A DNA stretch of 64,000 nt from Ga0077527 sp038144955 (GTDB taxonomy: Bacteria > Pseudomonadota > Gammaproteobacteria > Burkholderiales > SG8-41), in contig JAYQOT010000001.1 in assembly GCA_038144955.1 (NCBI GenBank), positions 1 to 64,000 of the forward strand, read 5' to 3'. Positions within the stretch are counted from its first letter, which is position 1. Every line of letters begins with the position of its first letter. A program made the translations under genes and the position numbers. The notes below the pieces were generated by a model. That model saw nothing but the letters and a program-made list of their open reading frames with translations, ran no database searches and was not told where the DNA came from. Positions 16,599 to 27,074 of the stretch are shown piece by piece.

Positions 16599-17639
16599 TC
16601 AGGGTTCTATGGCCATTGTTACGGCGAGCGATTTCTTGCCGTACCACGGTGGCAGGATGGCGCCGAATCCTCCGGCCGGTCCGCCGGCGGCAATCACCAG
16701 CAGGTCGTCAGGTGAACGCAGTGCGCGGTAAAGGCGGTCTTCGTCCTTGCGGCCGGCGACTGCAGCCTTGCCGACATTGCGCCACTCGCCGCGCTTCACG
16801 CAGGCTTTCTCGAAGGTGTAGTCACGGATGTTCTGCTTGCTCCAGTTCGCGGCGGCGAAAATCTCGCGGTGCTGCTTCGGTATGACGAAGGCGTAGTTGC
16901 CTTCCCAGATCGAGTAGGTCAGCAGGTTGCTGCGCATCGCGGCGACGTAGGTGTCGAGGATTTCCCGCGGGTCGTGCGTCCACTCGTTCATGATCTGGTG
17001 CGGCGACTCGACCTGCAACGCAGTCACTGCAGAGGTGCCGGCAGGTATGCCGCGCTCCACCGACAGTGGCAGCCACGACGAATCCTCTTCGTCCTCGGCG
17101 ATGCAGAAGGTGAACTTGCCGGGATGTCCCAGCGTCGAGCGGTCGAGCTGGCCCGGAATGCCGCCCAGCACGTTGAGCAGGATCAGGCGGATGCTGCGGC
17201 CGATGGTGGCGTTGGCGCGGCAGGCGTTGGCCAGCACGTTGTGGGTTGCGTTCATGCCGATCGCGGTGCGGATCGGACCGTTGACGACGAGGAAGGGAGC
17301 ACTGCCGCCGGTGCTCGCCGTACTGCCGTGGAGGGCATATTCGGGCTGGCACATCGCGCGCACGGTGGCGAGCACCACTGGCAGGTATTCTGGCAGGCAG
17401 CCGGCCATCACCGCAGCGATGGCGATTTTTTCCGCGGTTAGCGTGCGTCGGCGCACCGGTTCGACGCCGATGACGTCATCCGGCGCGCAGTGCGCTGCCT
17501 TGAGAAAACGTGCGACCGCGTCCTCGGTCGGAGGCACGATGGGCAGACCATCGGTCCAGCCGTTGCGCTGATAGAGTTCATTGGCCGCGGTGGCGTCGTC
17601 CACTTCGATGACGATGCTAGCGAAATGCGGCAGGCTCAT
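16599..17639 (-). CDS. Stand-alone DGLP-domain protein, partner of UGSC selenoprotein (locus 3)
   Basis: The 346-residue protein starts at the ATG 17639, which overlaps the upstream stop as ATGA. It corresponds to the C-terminal domain of the two fused selenoproteins: D-G-L-P-I-V-P-P-T (30-38), M-A-G-C-L-P-E-Y-L-P-V, N-G-P-I-R-T-A-I-G, an A-x-I-G-R-x-x-R segment and A-E-D-E-E. I cannot assign a known enzyme family. No signal peptide is visible, so it is probably cytosolic. Fusion elsewhere and co-transcription here indicate physical association with the UGSC chain. Confidence 0.8.
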   Translation of the reverse strand: MSLPHFASIVIEVDDATAANELYQRNGWTDGLPIVPPTEDAVARFLKAAHCAPDDVIGVEPVRRRTLTAEKIAIAAVMAGCLPEYLPVVLATVRAMCQPEYALHGSTASTGGSAPFLVVNGPIRTAIGMNATHNVLANACRANATIGRSIRLILLNVLGGIPGQLDRSTLGHPGKFTFCIAEDEEDSSWLPLSVERGIPAGTSAVTALQVESPHQIMNEWTHDPREILDTYVAAMRSNLLTYSIWEGNYAFVIPKQHREIFAAANWSKQNIRDYTFEKACVKRGEWRNVGKAAVAGRKDEDRLYRALRSPDDLLVIAAGGPAGGFGAILPPWYGKKSLAVTMAIEP

Positions 17640-18385
17640 GCCAGGCTCCCCAGCACCTTGCCCCAGCGCGGATCGGGCTTGTGCGCCAGTGGTTTTTTCG
17701 CCGCGTTCAATGCCGCCCAGGTCGTCGACAGGATGTTGAGCAGGACCGGCTTGCCGAATTCGGCTTCCAGGGTCGGCACGGCATGAATGGCAAACCACAG
17801 GCCGCCCGGCAGCAGCAGCGCCTGCGCCGCGGGTGCGGCAGCGAGCGCGGCGCGGCCCAGTTCCAGCGCCAGCTCGTGGTCGGCGAGAGGGCTCGACAGC
17901 TTGTTCTGTTCGAGGTTGCGGCCTTGCGCGCGCAGCGATACGACTTCGATGCCGGCTTCTTTCAGGTAATTCGACAACGCGGTGTTGACGTTTTCCGGCC
18001 AGCGCGTGGCCAGTGCCAGTTTGGTGACGCCGAAGTGCTGCAGCGTCGCGATATGCGCTTCGAGGTCGGTGTCACAGGGGATGCCGGTGCGTTGCGCACC
18101 CTCGTCGAGGATTTCTCGCATTTTTTTGCGTCCCAGCACCGAGGCCACCGGCACGCCGCTCAGCGCGATGCGCTCGACTTTCTTGTGTTTCAGCAAATCG
18201 AACGCTTTCCATAGTGCAGGCAGTTCGGTTTCGACGGCGGCGAAGCTGTATTCGCGCAGGTTGAGTCCGGTGGTGACCAGCATCATGCCGTCGGGCGCGA
18301 CACGATAGAACTGGTAGGCGTCCATGTCGGTGTAGAGATGCGGGATGACATAGCCCAGATGCAGCCAGGGGGCGACGATCGCCAT
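17636..18385 (-). CDS. Asp/Glu racemase-superfamily protein (maleate isomerase / arylmalonate decarboxylase-like) lacking the usual Cys
   Basis: From the ATG at 18385 (AGGAG upstream) the protein has 249 residues with the two-lobed pattern of maleate cis-trans isomerases and arylmalonate decarboxylases: R-I-A-L-S-G-V-P-V-A-S in lobe 1 and L-L-L-P-G-G-L-W-F-A-I in lobe 2. Those enzymes use one or two cysteines in these loops. Here both loops lack Cys, and the only cysteine in the protein is Cys104 (G-I-P-C-D-T-D). It may be a decarboxylase or isomerase with altered chemistry, or a binding protein. It is the first gene of the locus 3 operon and overlaps the next by 4 bases. Confidence 0.7.
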   Translation of the reverse strand: MAIVAPWLHLGYVIPHLYTDMDAYQFYRVAPDGMMLVTTGLNLREYSFAAVETELPALWKAFDLLKHKKVERIALSGVPVASVLGRKKMREILDEGAQRTGIPCDTDLEAHIATLQHFGVTKLALATRWPENVNTALSNYLKEAGIEVVSLRAQGRNLEQNKLSSPLADHELALELGRAALAAAPAAQALLLPGGLWFAIHAVPTLEAEFGKPVLLNILSTTWAALNAAKKPLAHKPDPRWGKVLGSLA

Positions 18386-18519
18386 GCAAAAACTCCTGCC
18401 ATTAAAGGCTGTGGATGGTTTCCGATTATCGCCGCAAAGCGCAGATTTGGGCGTCAGCGGCGATCTTTTTGGGCTATCCTTCGCCTTTCCTTTTATCAAC
18501 AGCATCCGAAATTCGCAAC

Positions 18520-20184
<1,665 letters not shown>

Positions 20185-20239
20185 TTCTTTATAAGCATAT
20201 GTTTTAATTGGTATTTTTTCAGTTTTCGCGGAGCAGGGC

Positions 20240-20950
20240 ATGGGCGAATACTGGTTTGCGGCAGGCCTGTTGCTGGCGATATTCGGTCCGGTGCTGCTGC
20301 TGGTGCCGGTTGCAATCCTGTACTGGCTCTATCGCCGCTTCGGTCTGGCACAACGACTTGGAGTGACGCAGCGCGGTTCGGTGCAGGCAGCGCATGTGCT
20401 TCTGGCCTTGTTGACGGTTGCGGTCGTGGTGGTGGCGACATGGCTTCCGGGTCGGCTGGAATTTTCGCGGCTGTGCGCTGAACTCGCCGAACCGCGCATC
20501 CACGCGCGGGTCAAGGTCGACGGTTTCTACCTCGATGATCTGACCGCCAACAGTTTCGGCCAGCGCTACCTTACCGATGATGGTTTTGCGTGGATGGAGG
20601 CGAAAGACATTTACCGCCGCAACGCCTACGTCCGCTATCGCCGCGAGGGCGAAAAAGTCGTCACCGACCCACAGCCGGAACTGACAGCAACGCACAGGGT
20701 GCGTGGCAACGTCGATGTGCGCGCCAACGGCATTCATGTCGCGCGCACCGAGATCACCGAGCGTGCCAGCGGCAAGCTGCTGGCCGAGGCACATTCAGTG
20801 ATTTATCACGGTGGTCCGCTGGGATTTTTTCTAGGCGTTTACGCCCTGGCCAATTGTCCGGATCCGGCCTCAGCCGAGGGCAGCAGACAGTTCAAGACCT
20901 ACTATCACCTCGTGCGCGAGGTGTTGGGCGGCGGTATTCCTTCCCGCTAG
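20240..20950 (+). CDS. Membrane-anchored protein of unknown function
   Basis: I do not recognise this 236-residue protein. It has two hydrophobic segments (about residues 5-30 and 50-70) separated by a basic stretch, then a soluble C-terminal part rich in charged residues with Tyr/Arg-rich patches (Y-R-R-N-A-Y-V-R-Y-R-R-E). Both segments suggest an inner-membrane protein with the C-terminal domain on the same side as the N-terminus. Its stop codon overlaps that of the convergent SDR gene. Confidence 0.6.
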   Translation: MGEYWFAAGLLLAIFGPVLLLVPVAILYWLYRRFGLAQRLGVTQRGSVQAAHVLLALLTVAVVVVATWLPGRLEFSRLCAELAEPRIHARVKVDGFYLDDLTANSFGQRYLTDDGFAWMEAKDIYRRNAYVRYRREGEKVVTDPQPELTATHRVRGNVDVRANGIHVARTEITERASGKLLAEAHSVIYHGGPLGFFLGVYALANCPDPASAEGSRQFKTYYHLVREVLGGGIPSR

Positions 20951-21702
20951 CCGCGTCCGGCGTAAGGCATGTTGTTTGCCATCACCATCAGGTGATAGAT
21001 GTTCACGCCCGGGGGCTGGCTGGCCATGAACAGCACCGAGCGTGCAACATCGCTGACGTCAATCATCGGCTCGACCTTGATGGTGCCGTCGGCCTGCTTT
21101 ACGCCCTTGGACATGCGCGCAGCGAGTTCGGTCATCGCATTGCCGACATCCACCTGGCAGACGGCGATGCCGTACTTGCGGCCGTCGAGTGACATCGTGC
21201 GCGTGAGGCCGCTGACGCCGTGCTTGGACGCGGTATAGGGAGCCGAATCCGGGCGCGGCGCGTGCGCCGAGATCGAGCCGTTGTTGATGATGCGGCCGCC
21301 CTGCGGATTCTGCGCTTTCATGACCCTGAAGGCGGCCTGGGCGCAGAGGAAGGAGCCGCTCAGGTTGGTGTCGACCACGGCTTTCCATTTTTCCCAGGGC
21401 AGGTCCTCGAACGGCACACCGGGCGCGTTCTGGCCGGCGTTGTTGAACAGCACGTCGAGGCGGCCGAATTTCTTGACGGTCTGCTCAAACAGCGCGGCGA
21501 CGGACTGCAGGTCGCTGACGTCGGCGGCAATCGCAGCACCGCGCGTCTTGTTGGCACCGGCCTCGGCCAGTGCCTCGTCGAGGTTGGCCTGGCGCCGCCC
21601 GGTGAGTACGACGTTCCAGCCGTCCTTGAGGAAAGCGAGGGCTGTGGCCTTGCCGATGCCGCTGCCGGCGCCGGTGATGATCGCGGTTCTGGGTGCGCTC
21701 AT
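20947..21702 (-). CDS. Short-chain dehydrogenase/reductase (SDR)
   Basis: A classical SDR of 251 residues: nucleotide-binding T-G-A-G-S-G-I-G, N-N-A-G, the catalytic Ser in I-I-N-N-G-S-I-S, and Y-T-A-S-K. These NAD(P)-dependent cytosolic enzymes oxidise or reduce alcohols and ketones. The final segment is longer and more hydrophobic than minimal SDRs. The gene is upstream of nothing obvious on its strand, starting 26 bases after glnS ends (same direction), so it could be cotranscribed with glnS. The substrate is unknown. Confidence 0.9.
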   Translation of the reverse strand: MSAPRTAIITGAGSGIGKATALAFLKDGWNVVLTGRRQANLDEALAEAGANKTRGAAIAADVSDLQSVAALFEQTVKKFGRLDVLFNNAGQNAPGVPFEDLPWEKWKAVVDTNLSGSFLCAQAAFRVMKAQNPQGGRIINNGSISAHAPRPDSAPYTASKHGVSGLTRTMSLDGRKYGIAVCQVDVGNAMTELAARMSKGVKQADGTIKVEPMIDVSDVARSVLFMASQPPGVNIYHLMVMANNMPYAGRG

Positions 21703-21727
21703 GATGGGATGTCCTCTCGGTGTTGGT

Positions 21728-23497
21728 TCATTTCTGCCACGAATCGCGCAGTGTCACGGTGCGGTTGAATACGGGTTTTCCGGGCCTGCTGTCTGAGCGG
21801 TCAGCGATGAAATACCCATGACGCTCGAACTGGAAGCTTGAACCGGGCCGGGCATCATTCAGGGCCGGTTCCAGCTGCGCACTGATGACGCGCCGCGCAT
21901 CGGGGTTGAGGTCGAGCAGGAAGTCGCGGCCGCCGGATCCGGGATGCGGCACCTTGAACAGGCGGTCGTAGAGCCGGACTTCAGCCGCGCAGGCATGGCG
22001 CGCGCTGACCCAGTGAATGTTGCCCTTGACCTTGACCGAGTCGGCGCCCGGAGTGCCCGACTTGGTTTCGGGCAGATAGGTGCAATGCACCGTGGTCACA
22101 TTGCCGGCGGCATCCTTGTCGCAGCCGGTGCACTCGACCACGTAACCGTAGCGCAGGCGAACCTTGTTTCCGGGGAACAGCCGGAAGTAGCCCTTGGGCG
22201 GGGTTTCGGTGAAATCTTCTCGCTCGATCCACAGCTCGCGCGACAGCGGAACCGTGCGTTTGCCCAGTTCGGGTTTCTGCGGATGGTTGGGGGCGAAACA
22301 GTCTTCCTGCTGACCCTCCGGATAATTGTCGATGACGAGTTTCAGCGGATCGAGTACGCCGATACGGCGTTCGGCGATGTCGTTGAGGTGCTCGCGCATG
22401 CAGTCCTCGAGCACCGAGTAGTCGATCCAGGAATCGGCCTTGGATACGCCGATACGTTCGGCGAACTGGCAGAATCCCTCGGGGGTGTAGCCGCGGCGGC
22501 GCGCGCCGGCCAGCGTCGGCATGCGCGGGTCGTCCCAGCCCTCGACGTGCTTTTCTTCGACCAGCTGGATCAGCTTGCGCTTGGACAGCACGACGTAGGT
22601 CAGGTTGAGCCGCGCGAACTCTATCTGCTGCGGCAGCGGGCGTTCGAGCAGGCCGCCGTCGGCGAGTTTGCCGAGCAGCCAGTCATAAAAGGGGCGCTGG
22701 TCTTCGAACTCCAGCGTGCAGATTGAGTGGGTGATGCGTTCGAGCGCGTCCTCGACCGGGTGCGCGTAGGTGTACATCGGGTAGATGCACCATGTGTCAC
22801 CGGTGCGGTGGTGTGTCGCCCTGCGGATGCGGTAGATCGCCGGATCGCGCAGGTTGATGTTGGGCGATGCCATGTCGATCTTCGCGCGCAGGATCATCGC
22901 ACCGTCGGCATGTTTGCCAGCGCGCATTTCGCGGAAGCGCGCCAGCGACTCAGCGGCCGGACGGTCGCGCCACGGGCCGGGCTTGCCGGGTTCGGTCAGC
23001 GTGCCGCGGTTGGCGCGGATTTCCTCCGCGCTCTGCTCATCGACGTAGGCGTGGCCTGCGCCGATCAGGTATTCCGCAGCCTCGTACATGAAGCCGAAGT
23101 AGTCGCTGGCGAAATACTGGTGGGAGCCCCAGTCGAAGCCCAGCCAGGACACGGCGTCGCGGATGGCGTCGACGTATTCCTGTTCTTCCTTTTCCGGATT
23201 GGTGTCGTCGAAACGCAGGTGGCAAACGCCATCGTAATGCAGTGCGAGGCCGAAGTTCAGGCAGATCGATTTGGCATGGCCGAGGTGCAGGTAGCCGTTG
23301 GGTTCCGGCGGGAAGCGTGTACGAATCCTCGCCGGATCGGCGGCACTGCCGCGGTGGCTGGCGGCTGCGCCGGGCGCACCACCCCAGCCGCGGCCCGCGT
23401 AAATGTTTGCCGCGAGGTCAGCGTCGATGTGGCTGCGGATGAAATTGGAAGTGGATGCCGCAGCGGGCTCCGTGCCGGGCTTCGCGTTCTTGGCCAT
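21728..23497 (-). CDS. glnS: Glutaminyl-tRNA synthetase
   Basis: From the ATG at 23497 the protein has 589 residues. Class I signatures are P-P-E-P-N-G-Y-L-H-L-G-H (HIGH motif, His71/His74) and V-L-S-K-R (KMSKS equivalent), with the Gln-specific R-F-D-D-T-N-P near the active site and a C-terminal beta-barrel anticodon-binding region. It charges tRNA-Gln directly. An N-terminal Ala/Gly-rich spacer (about residues 35-55) between helix 1 and the catalytic core is longer than usual. Confidence 0.96.
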   Translation of the reverse strand: MAKNAKPGTEPAAASTSNFIRSHIDADLAANIYAGRGWGGAPGAAASHRGSAADPARIRTRFPPEPNGYLHLGHAKSICLNFGLALHYDGVCHLRFDDTNPEKEEQEYVDAIRDAVSWLGFDWGSHQYFASDYFGFMYEAAEYLIGAGHAYVDEQSAEEIRANRGTLTEPGKPGPWRDRPAAESLARFREMRAGKHADGAMILRAKIDMASPNINLRDPAIYRIRRATHHRTGDTWCIYPMYTYAHPVEDALERITHSICTLEFEDQRPFYDWLLGKLADGGLLERPLPQQIEFARLNLTYVVLSKRKLIQLVEEKHVEGWDDPRMPTLAGARRRGYTPEGFCQFAERIGVSKADSWIDYSVLEDCMREHLNDIAERRIGVLDPLKLVIDNYPEGQQEDCFAPNHPQKPELGKRTVPLSRELWIEREDFTETPPKGYFRLFPGNKVRLRYGYVVECTGCDKDAAGNVTTVHCTYLPETKSGTPGADSVKVKGNIHWVSARHACAAEVRLYDRLFKVPHPGSGGRDFLLDLNPDARRVISAQLEPALNDARPGSSFQFERHGYFIADRSDSRPGKPVFNRTVTLRDSWQK

Positions 23498-23564
23498 GCC
23501 GGGGAGGGATCCTGAAAGACGGGTTGCCGAAAAGCGCGATTTTAACCCGTGGTGCCGGTCAGTC

Positions 23565-24278
23565 TCAGCGTTTTCCGAGGAATTTGGTGGGCAATAAGCG
23601 TTCCACCGCACGGTTGTCTTTGCGCGTGAGCTGCCAGCCGCGCACGCGCGGGTGGTTGGCGACCACACGATGCAGCCGGTCGCCGATGAAATGCAGCGCC
23701 ACGCCGTCGTCGGCCGCGTAGCCATCCGCCACCCTGCCGCGTGCTACCAGGTTCCGGTAGGTCGGGCGACGCAGTGGCTCACTGTTGTAGTGCGGGCAGT
23801 TGCTGCCGGGCAGGAATCCCAGACAGTTCATGGCAGTAAGCGGTCCGGCGACCGAGTCGGTGATGCCCTGTTCGAACCAGCAGATCGAACCTGCGCTCCA
23901 GCCACCGAGCACGGTGCCGCGTTCCCAGGCTGTGCGCAGATGCAGGTCCAGTCCCCAGTCGCGCCACACCGCGAGCATGCTGCGGGTGTTGCCACCACCG
24001 ACGAATATGGCGTCCTGCTCCAGCACGAACGACTCAAGGTCACGCGGCGTGCGTGCGAAAAGCGGCAGGTGGACGGGCAGGCAGTCGAACTGGCTCATGC
24101 CGGCATAGAAACGCAGGCGGCCGGCGTCGGCATCGCCATGGGCGGTTCCGATGAAACACACTTTTGGCTTGCGCTTGCGCGTCTGTTTGAGGAAATAGTC
24201 GACCAGCAGCAGGTTGTCGAGTTCGAGGGGTAAGGCTGCGCCGCCTATCGCAATGATCTGGCGTTTTGGTGCGGTCAT
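23565..24278 (-). CDS. Peptidase S51 (peptidase E/cyanophycinase-like) family protein
   Basis: The 237-residue protein has V-G-G-G-N-T-R-S and the nucleophile elbow G-G-W-S-A-G-S, both characteristic of S51 serine peptidases such as aspartyl dipeptidase PepE. A C-terminal D-G-V-A-L-H-F-I also fits the family. Peptidase E hydrolyses Asp-X dipeptides in the cytosol. The gene lies 67 bases upstream of glnS on the same strand and 37 bases downstream of a Bug gene. The precise peptide specificity is not visible. Confidence 0.85.
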   Translation of the reverse strand: MTAPKRQIIAIGGAALPLELDNLLLVDYFLKQTRKRKPKVCFIGTAHGDADAGRLRFYAGMSQFDCLPVHLPLFARTPRDLESFVLEQDAIFVGGGNTRSMLAVWRDWGLDLHLRTAWERGTVLGGWSAGSICWFEQGITDSVAGPLTAMNCLGFLPGSNCPHYNSEPLRRPTYRNLVARGRVADGYAADDGVALHFIGDRLHRVVANHPRVRGWQLTRKDNRAVERLLPTKFLGKR

Positions 24279-24315
24279 GTTGCCGATTCAGCAGCGCGAT
24301 GCCGTAGTCCGATGG

Positions 24316-25290
24316 CTATTGTTCGAGACGGAAGCCCGTAGCGCGGATCAGTTTTGCCCAGCGGTCTTTTTCCGCCGCCAGCCATTTCGCCATTTCCGCA
24401 GGACTATTGCCGATCGGATCGGCACCCTGACTGGATAGTTTTTCCTTTATGTCGGGCGTGGTGATGATGCGCGAGATTTCCGTCTGTAGTTTCGCGACGA
24501 TTTCCGGGGGGGTTTTGGACGGCGCGAGGACGCCTTGCCAGGAGCCGGTGACGAAACCTTCAAGCCCGGGGGTTTCCGCCACCACCGGCGTATCCGGTAA
24601 TGTCGGGAAGCGTTTGTCGCTGGAGACCGCGATCAGGCGCAGGCGGCCGCTTTTGGTGTGCGGCAGTGTGGCGAGCATGCCATTGAAAAGCAAGTCGGCC
24701 TCACCGGTGGTCACGATCAGGATGTTGGCGAAACCACCCTTGGTGGGAACGTCCACCCATTTGATGCCCGTGCGGTGTGCAAACAGCATTCCTGCCATGT
24801 GCGGCGCGCCACCGAGCCCGGTGGCGTAGTTCAGTTTTCCGGGCCTCGCTTTGGCCAATGCAACGATTTCCTTGACGCTTTTTGCCGGCATGCTCGGGTG
24901 TGTGGCGAGGATGTGCGGCGAGTATGACACCACGGTCACCGGAGCGAAGTCCCTGATGATGTCGAAAGGCATTTTCGGGAATACGCTGGGGCTGATGGCG
25001 AGGTTGCCGACATCCATCAGCACCAGGGTGTGGCCATCCGGGGCCGAGCGGGCGACCATGTCCGCGCCGATATTGCCGTTGGCGCCCGGGCGATTGTCGG
25101 GCAGCACCTGCTGCTTCCAGTTCTCGGCCATCTTGGAGCCGATCAGACGGGTCAGAATGTCAGAGGTTCCGCCGGCCGGGAACGGCACCACGATTCGGAT
25201 CGGTTTGGACGGAAAGTTCTGTGCCGCAGCGGATGGCGCAAACACGGCGGACAGGCATGCAAGTGCGACGGATATTATGGATTTTGTCAT
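24316..25290 (-). CDS. Bug/TctC-family periplasmic receptor
   Basis: The 324-residue precursor starts M-T-K-S-I-I-S-V-A-L-A-C-L and has a signal peptide ending A-A-A-Q-N, then the mature start F-P-S-K-P-I-R-I-V-V-P-F-P-A-G-G-T-S-D, nearly the family consensus. D-N-R-P-G-A-N-G-N-I-G and L-N-Y-A-T-G-L-G-G-A-P-H follow. It should bind a carboxylate in the periplasm. No TctAB genes are adjacent. It diverges from birA across 59 bases. Confidence 0.92.
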   Translation of the reverse strand: MTKSIISVALACLSAVFAPSAAAQNFPSKPIRIVVPFPAGGTSDILTRLIGSKMAENWKQQVLPDNRPGANGNIGADMVARSAPDGHTLVLMDVGNLAISPSVFPKMPFDIIRDFAPVTVVSYSPHILATHPSMPAKSVKEIVALAKARPGKLNYATGLGGAPHMAGMLFAHRTGIKWVDVPTKGGFANILIVTTGEADLLFNGMLATLPHTKSGRLRLIAVSSDKRFPTLPDTPVVAETPGLEGFVTGSWQGVLAPSKTPPEIVAKLQTEISRIITTPDIKEKLSSQGADPIGNSPAEMAKWLAAEKDRWAKLIRATGFRLEQ

Positions 25291-25349
25291 CGAAGCCCCC
25301 TTTAACGAAGCGCCATATTAGCGCTGTTGGGCTATGCTATGGGGCAGTG

Positions 25350-26336
25350 ATGAATAACACCGCATTTCAGGCACTGCGTGCGTTATCCGATGGCGCGTTT
25401 CATTCCGGCGAGGACATAGCGCGGACCCTGGGAATCACCCGCAGTGCGGTGTGGTATGGCGTGCGTGACATCGCTGGGGCCGGTTTCGAGATCGAATCTG
25501 TTCGTGGCCGTGGATACCGTCTGAAACGGCCGGTATCCCTGCTCGATCCGGAGAGGATTTTCCTGGCACTGGGGGCTGCGGCGGCTCGGGTGAAGCTGGA
25601 AATCCGCGACACGCTGGACTCGACCAATACGCAACTGATGCGCCAGGCGGTGAATGGAGCGCCTTCGGGGCTGGCTGTAGCCGCAGAATCGCAGACCGCC
25701 GGTCGCGGTCGGCGTGGCAGAGCCTGGCATTCCCGGGTCGGAAGCACGCTGGTTTTTTCCCTGCTCTGGCGGTTTACGCGGGGGGCGCGCGAACTTGCAG
25801 GCCTCAGTCTCGCAACCGGGGTCGCCCTGGCGCGGGTATTGCGCGCTGCCGGTGCAAGCGGGGTGTGCCTGAAATGGCCGAACGATGTCATAGTGGATGG
25901 CCGCAAGCTGGCCGGCATCCTGATCGAGATTCAGGGCGACATGCTCGGCCCCAGTGCTGCCGTTATCGGCATCGGCATCAACGTTCGCCCGGATGCCAGG
26001 GTGAGCGGAGCGGTCGACCAGCCGATAACCGATCTGGAAACCGTTTCGGGCCTGGCTGTTGATCGCAACCAATTGCTAGGCATGCTGTTAAACGAAATGG
26101 TTCTTGTGCTGGATCGTTTTTCCGAAACGGGTTTTGCATCGCTACGTGAGGAGTGGCAGGTGTTCCACGCGCAGCAGGAACGCGGGGTCACGCTGCTGCT
26201 TCCTGACGGGACAGCTATAAAAGGGATAGCCCGTGGCGTTGCCGATGACGGGGCGTTGCTACTGGAGACGGCTGAGGGCATCACGCGGTATCACAGTGGT
26301 GAAATCAGCCTGCGCGAAGACGGAACTGCCACATGA
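25350..26336 (+). CDS. birA: Bifunctional biotin-protein ligase / biotin operon repressor
   Basis: The 328-residue protein has an N-terminal winged helix (F-H-S-G-E-D-I-A-R-T-L-G-I-T-R-S-A-V-W), the catalytic biotin-AMP loop G-R-G-R-R-G-R and K-W-P-N-D-V-I-V-D-G-R-K-L-A-G-I-L-I-E, and a C-terminal SH3-like domain. It attaches biotin to carboxylase carrier proteins, and the winged helix suggests repression of biotin genes. The ATG at 25350 is used. It overlaps coaX by 4 bases. Confidence 0.95.
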   Translation: MNNTAFQALRALSDGAFHSGEDIARTLGITRSAVWYGVRDIAGAGFEIESVRGRGYRLKRPVSLLDPERIFLALGAAAARVKLEIRDTLDSTNTQLMRQAVNGAPSGLAVAAESQTAGRGRRGRAWHSRVGSTLVFSLLWRFTRGARELAGLSLATGVALARVLRAAGASGVCLKWPNDVIVDGRKLAGILIEIQGDMLGPSAAVIGIGINVRPDARVSGAVDQPITDLETVSGLAVDRNQLLGMLLNEMVLVLDRFSETGFASLREEWQVFHAQQERGVTLLLPDGTAIKGIARGVADDGALLLETAEGITRYHSGEISLREDGTAT

Positions 26337-27061
26337 ACATTCTTGCCATCGATGTCGGCAACTCGCGCCTTAAATGGGGTTTCAGCGAGGCGGAGGGCTG
26401 GTTGCGTCAAGGCTGGCTGCCGACGGTGCGTGCCTCTGAGCTTGCTGCAGATTTGAAGGGGCTGCCAGCGATGGATCGCATAGTCATTTCCAATGTGGCC
26501 GGGACCGCGGCAAAACAACAGGTGGCAGCAGCGTTGGAGGGTGGGAACTGTTCGCCGAACTGGATTGTGAGCGCACGCACCCAGTGCGGAATTACCAGCG
26601 GCTATGCTGATCCGGCCACCCTTGGCCCTGATCGCTGGGCGGCTTTGATCGGCGCCCGGCATCTGGTCAAACAGGCCTGCGTGGTAGTCAACGTCGGAAC
26701 GACGATGACCGTGGACGCGCTCAACAGTGAGGGAGCTTTTCTCGGCGGTTTCATCGTTCCCGGATTCGAACTGATGCGGGATTCCCTGGCCCGGGATACG
26801 GCCAATCTGGCGCTACGCGACGGTGCTTTCAGTTACTTTCCCGACAATACCGGCGACGCCATCGCCAGTGGCGCGGTGAATGCCCTTGCCGGGTCGGTGG
26901 AGCGCATGGCCGGCTATCTCGGGAAAAGCACAGGTGGGGCGCCCCAGGTGTTACTCTCCGGCGGCGGTGCGGTGTGGCTGGACGGGCGGATCAATGGCCA
27001 GGTGACGCTGGTTGATAATCTGGTTCTCGAGGGGCTGCGGCAAATCGCCCTGCTGGGTTAA
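26333..27061 (+). CDS. coaX: Type III pantothenate kinase
   Basis: The 242-residue protein opens with I-D-V-G-N-S-R-L-K-W, the phosphate-binding motif of the ASKHA-fold CoaX, and has G-P-D-R-W-A-A-L and N-V-G-T-T-M-T-V-D further on. It phosphorylates pantothenate, the first step of CoA synthesis, is not feedback inhibited by CoA in this family, and usually needs a monovalent cation. It is translationally coupled to birA (4-base overlap). Confidence 0.95.
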   Translation: MNILAIDVGNSRLKWGFSEAEGWLRQGWLPTVRASELAADLKGLPAMDRIVISNVAGTAAKQQVAAALEGGNCSPNWIVSARTQCGITSGYADPATLGPDRWAALIGARHLVKQACVVVNVGTTMTVDALNSEGAFLGGFIVPGFELMRDSLARDTANLALRDGAFSYFPDNTGDAIASGAVNALAGSVERMAGYLGKSTGGAPQVLLSGGGAVWLDGRINGQVTLVDNLVLEGLRQIALLG

Positions 27062-27074
27062 TACAGAGTTACTG

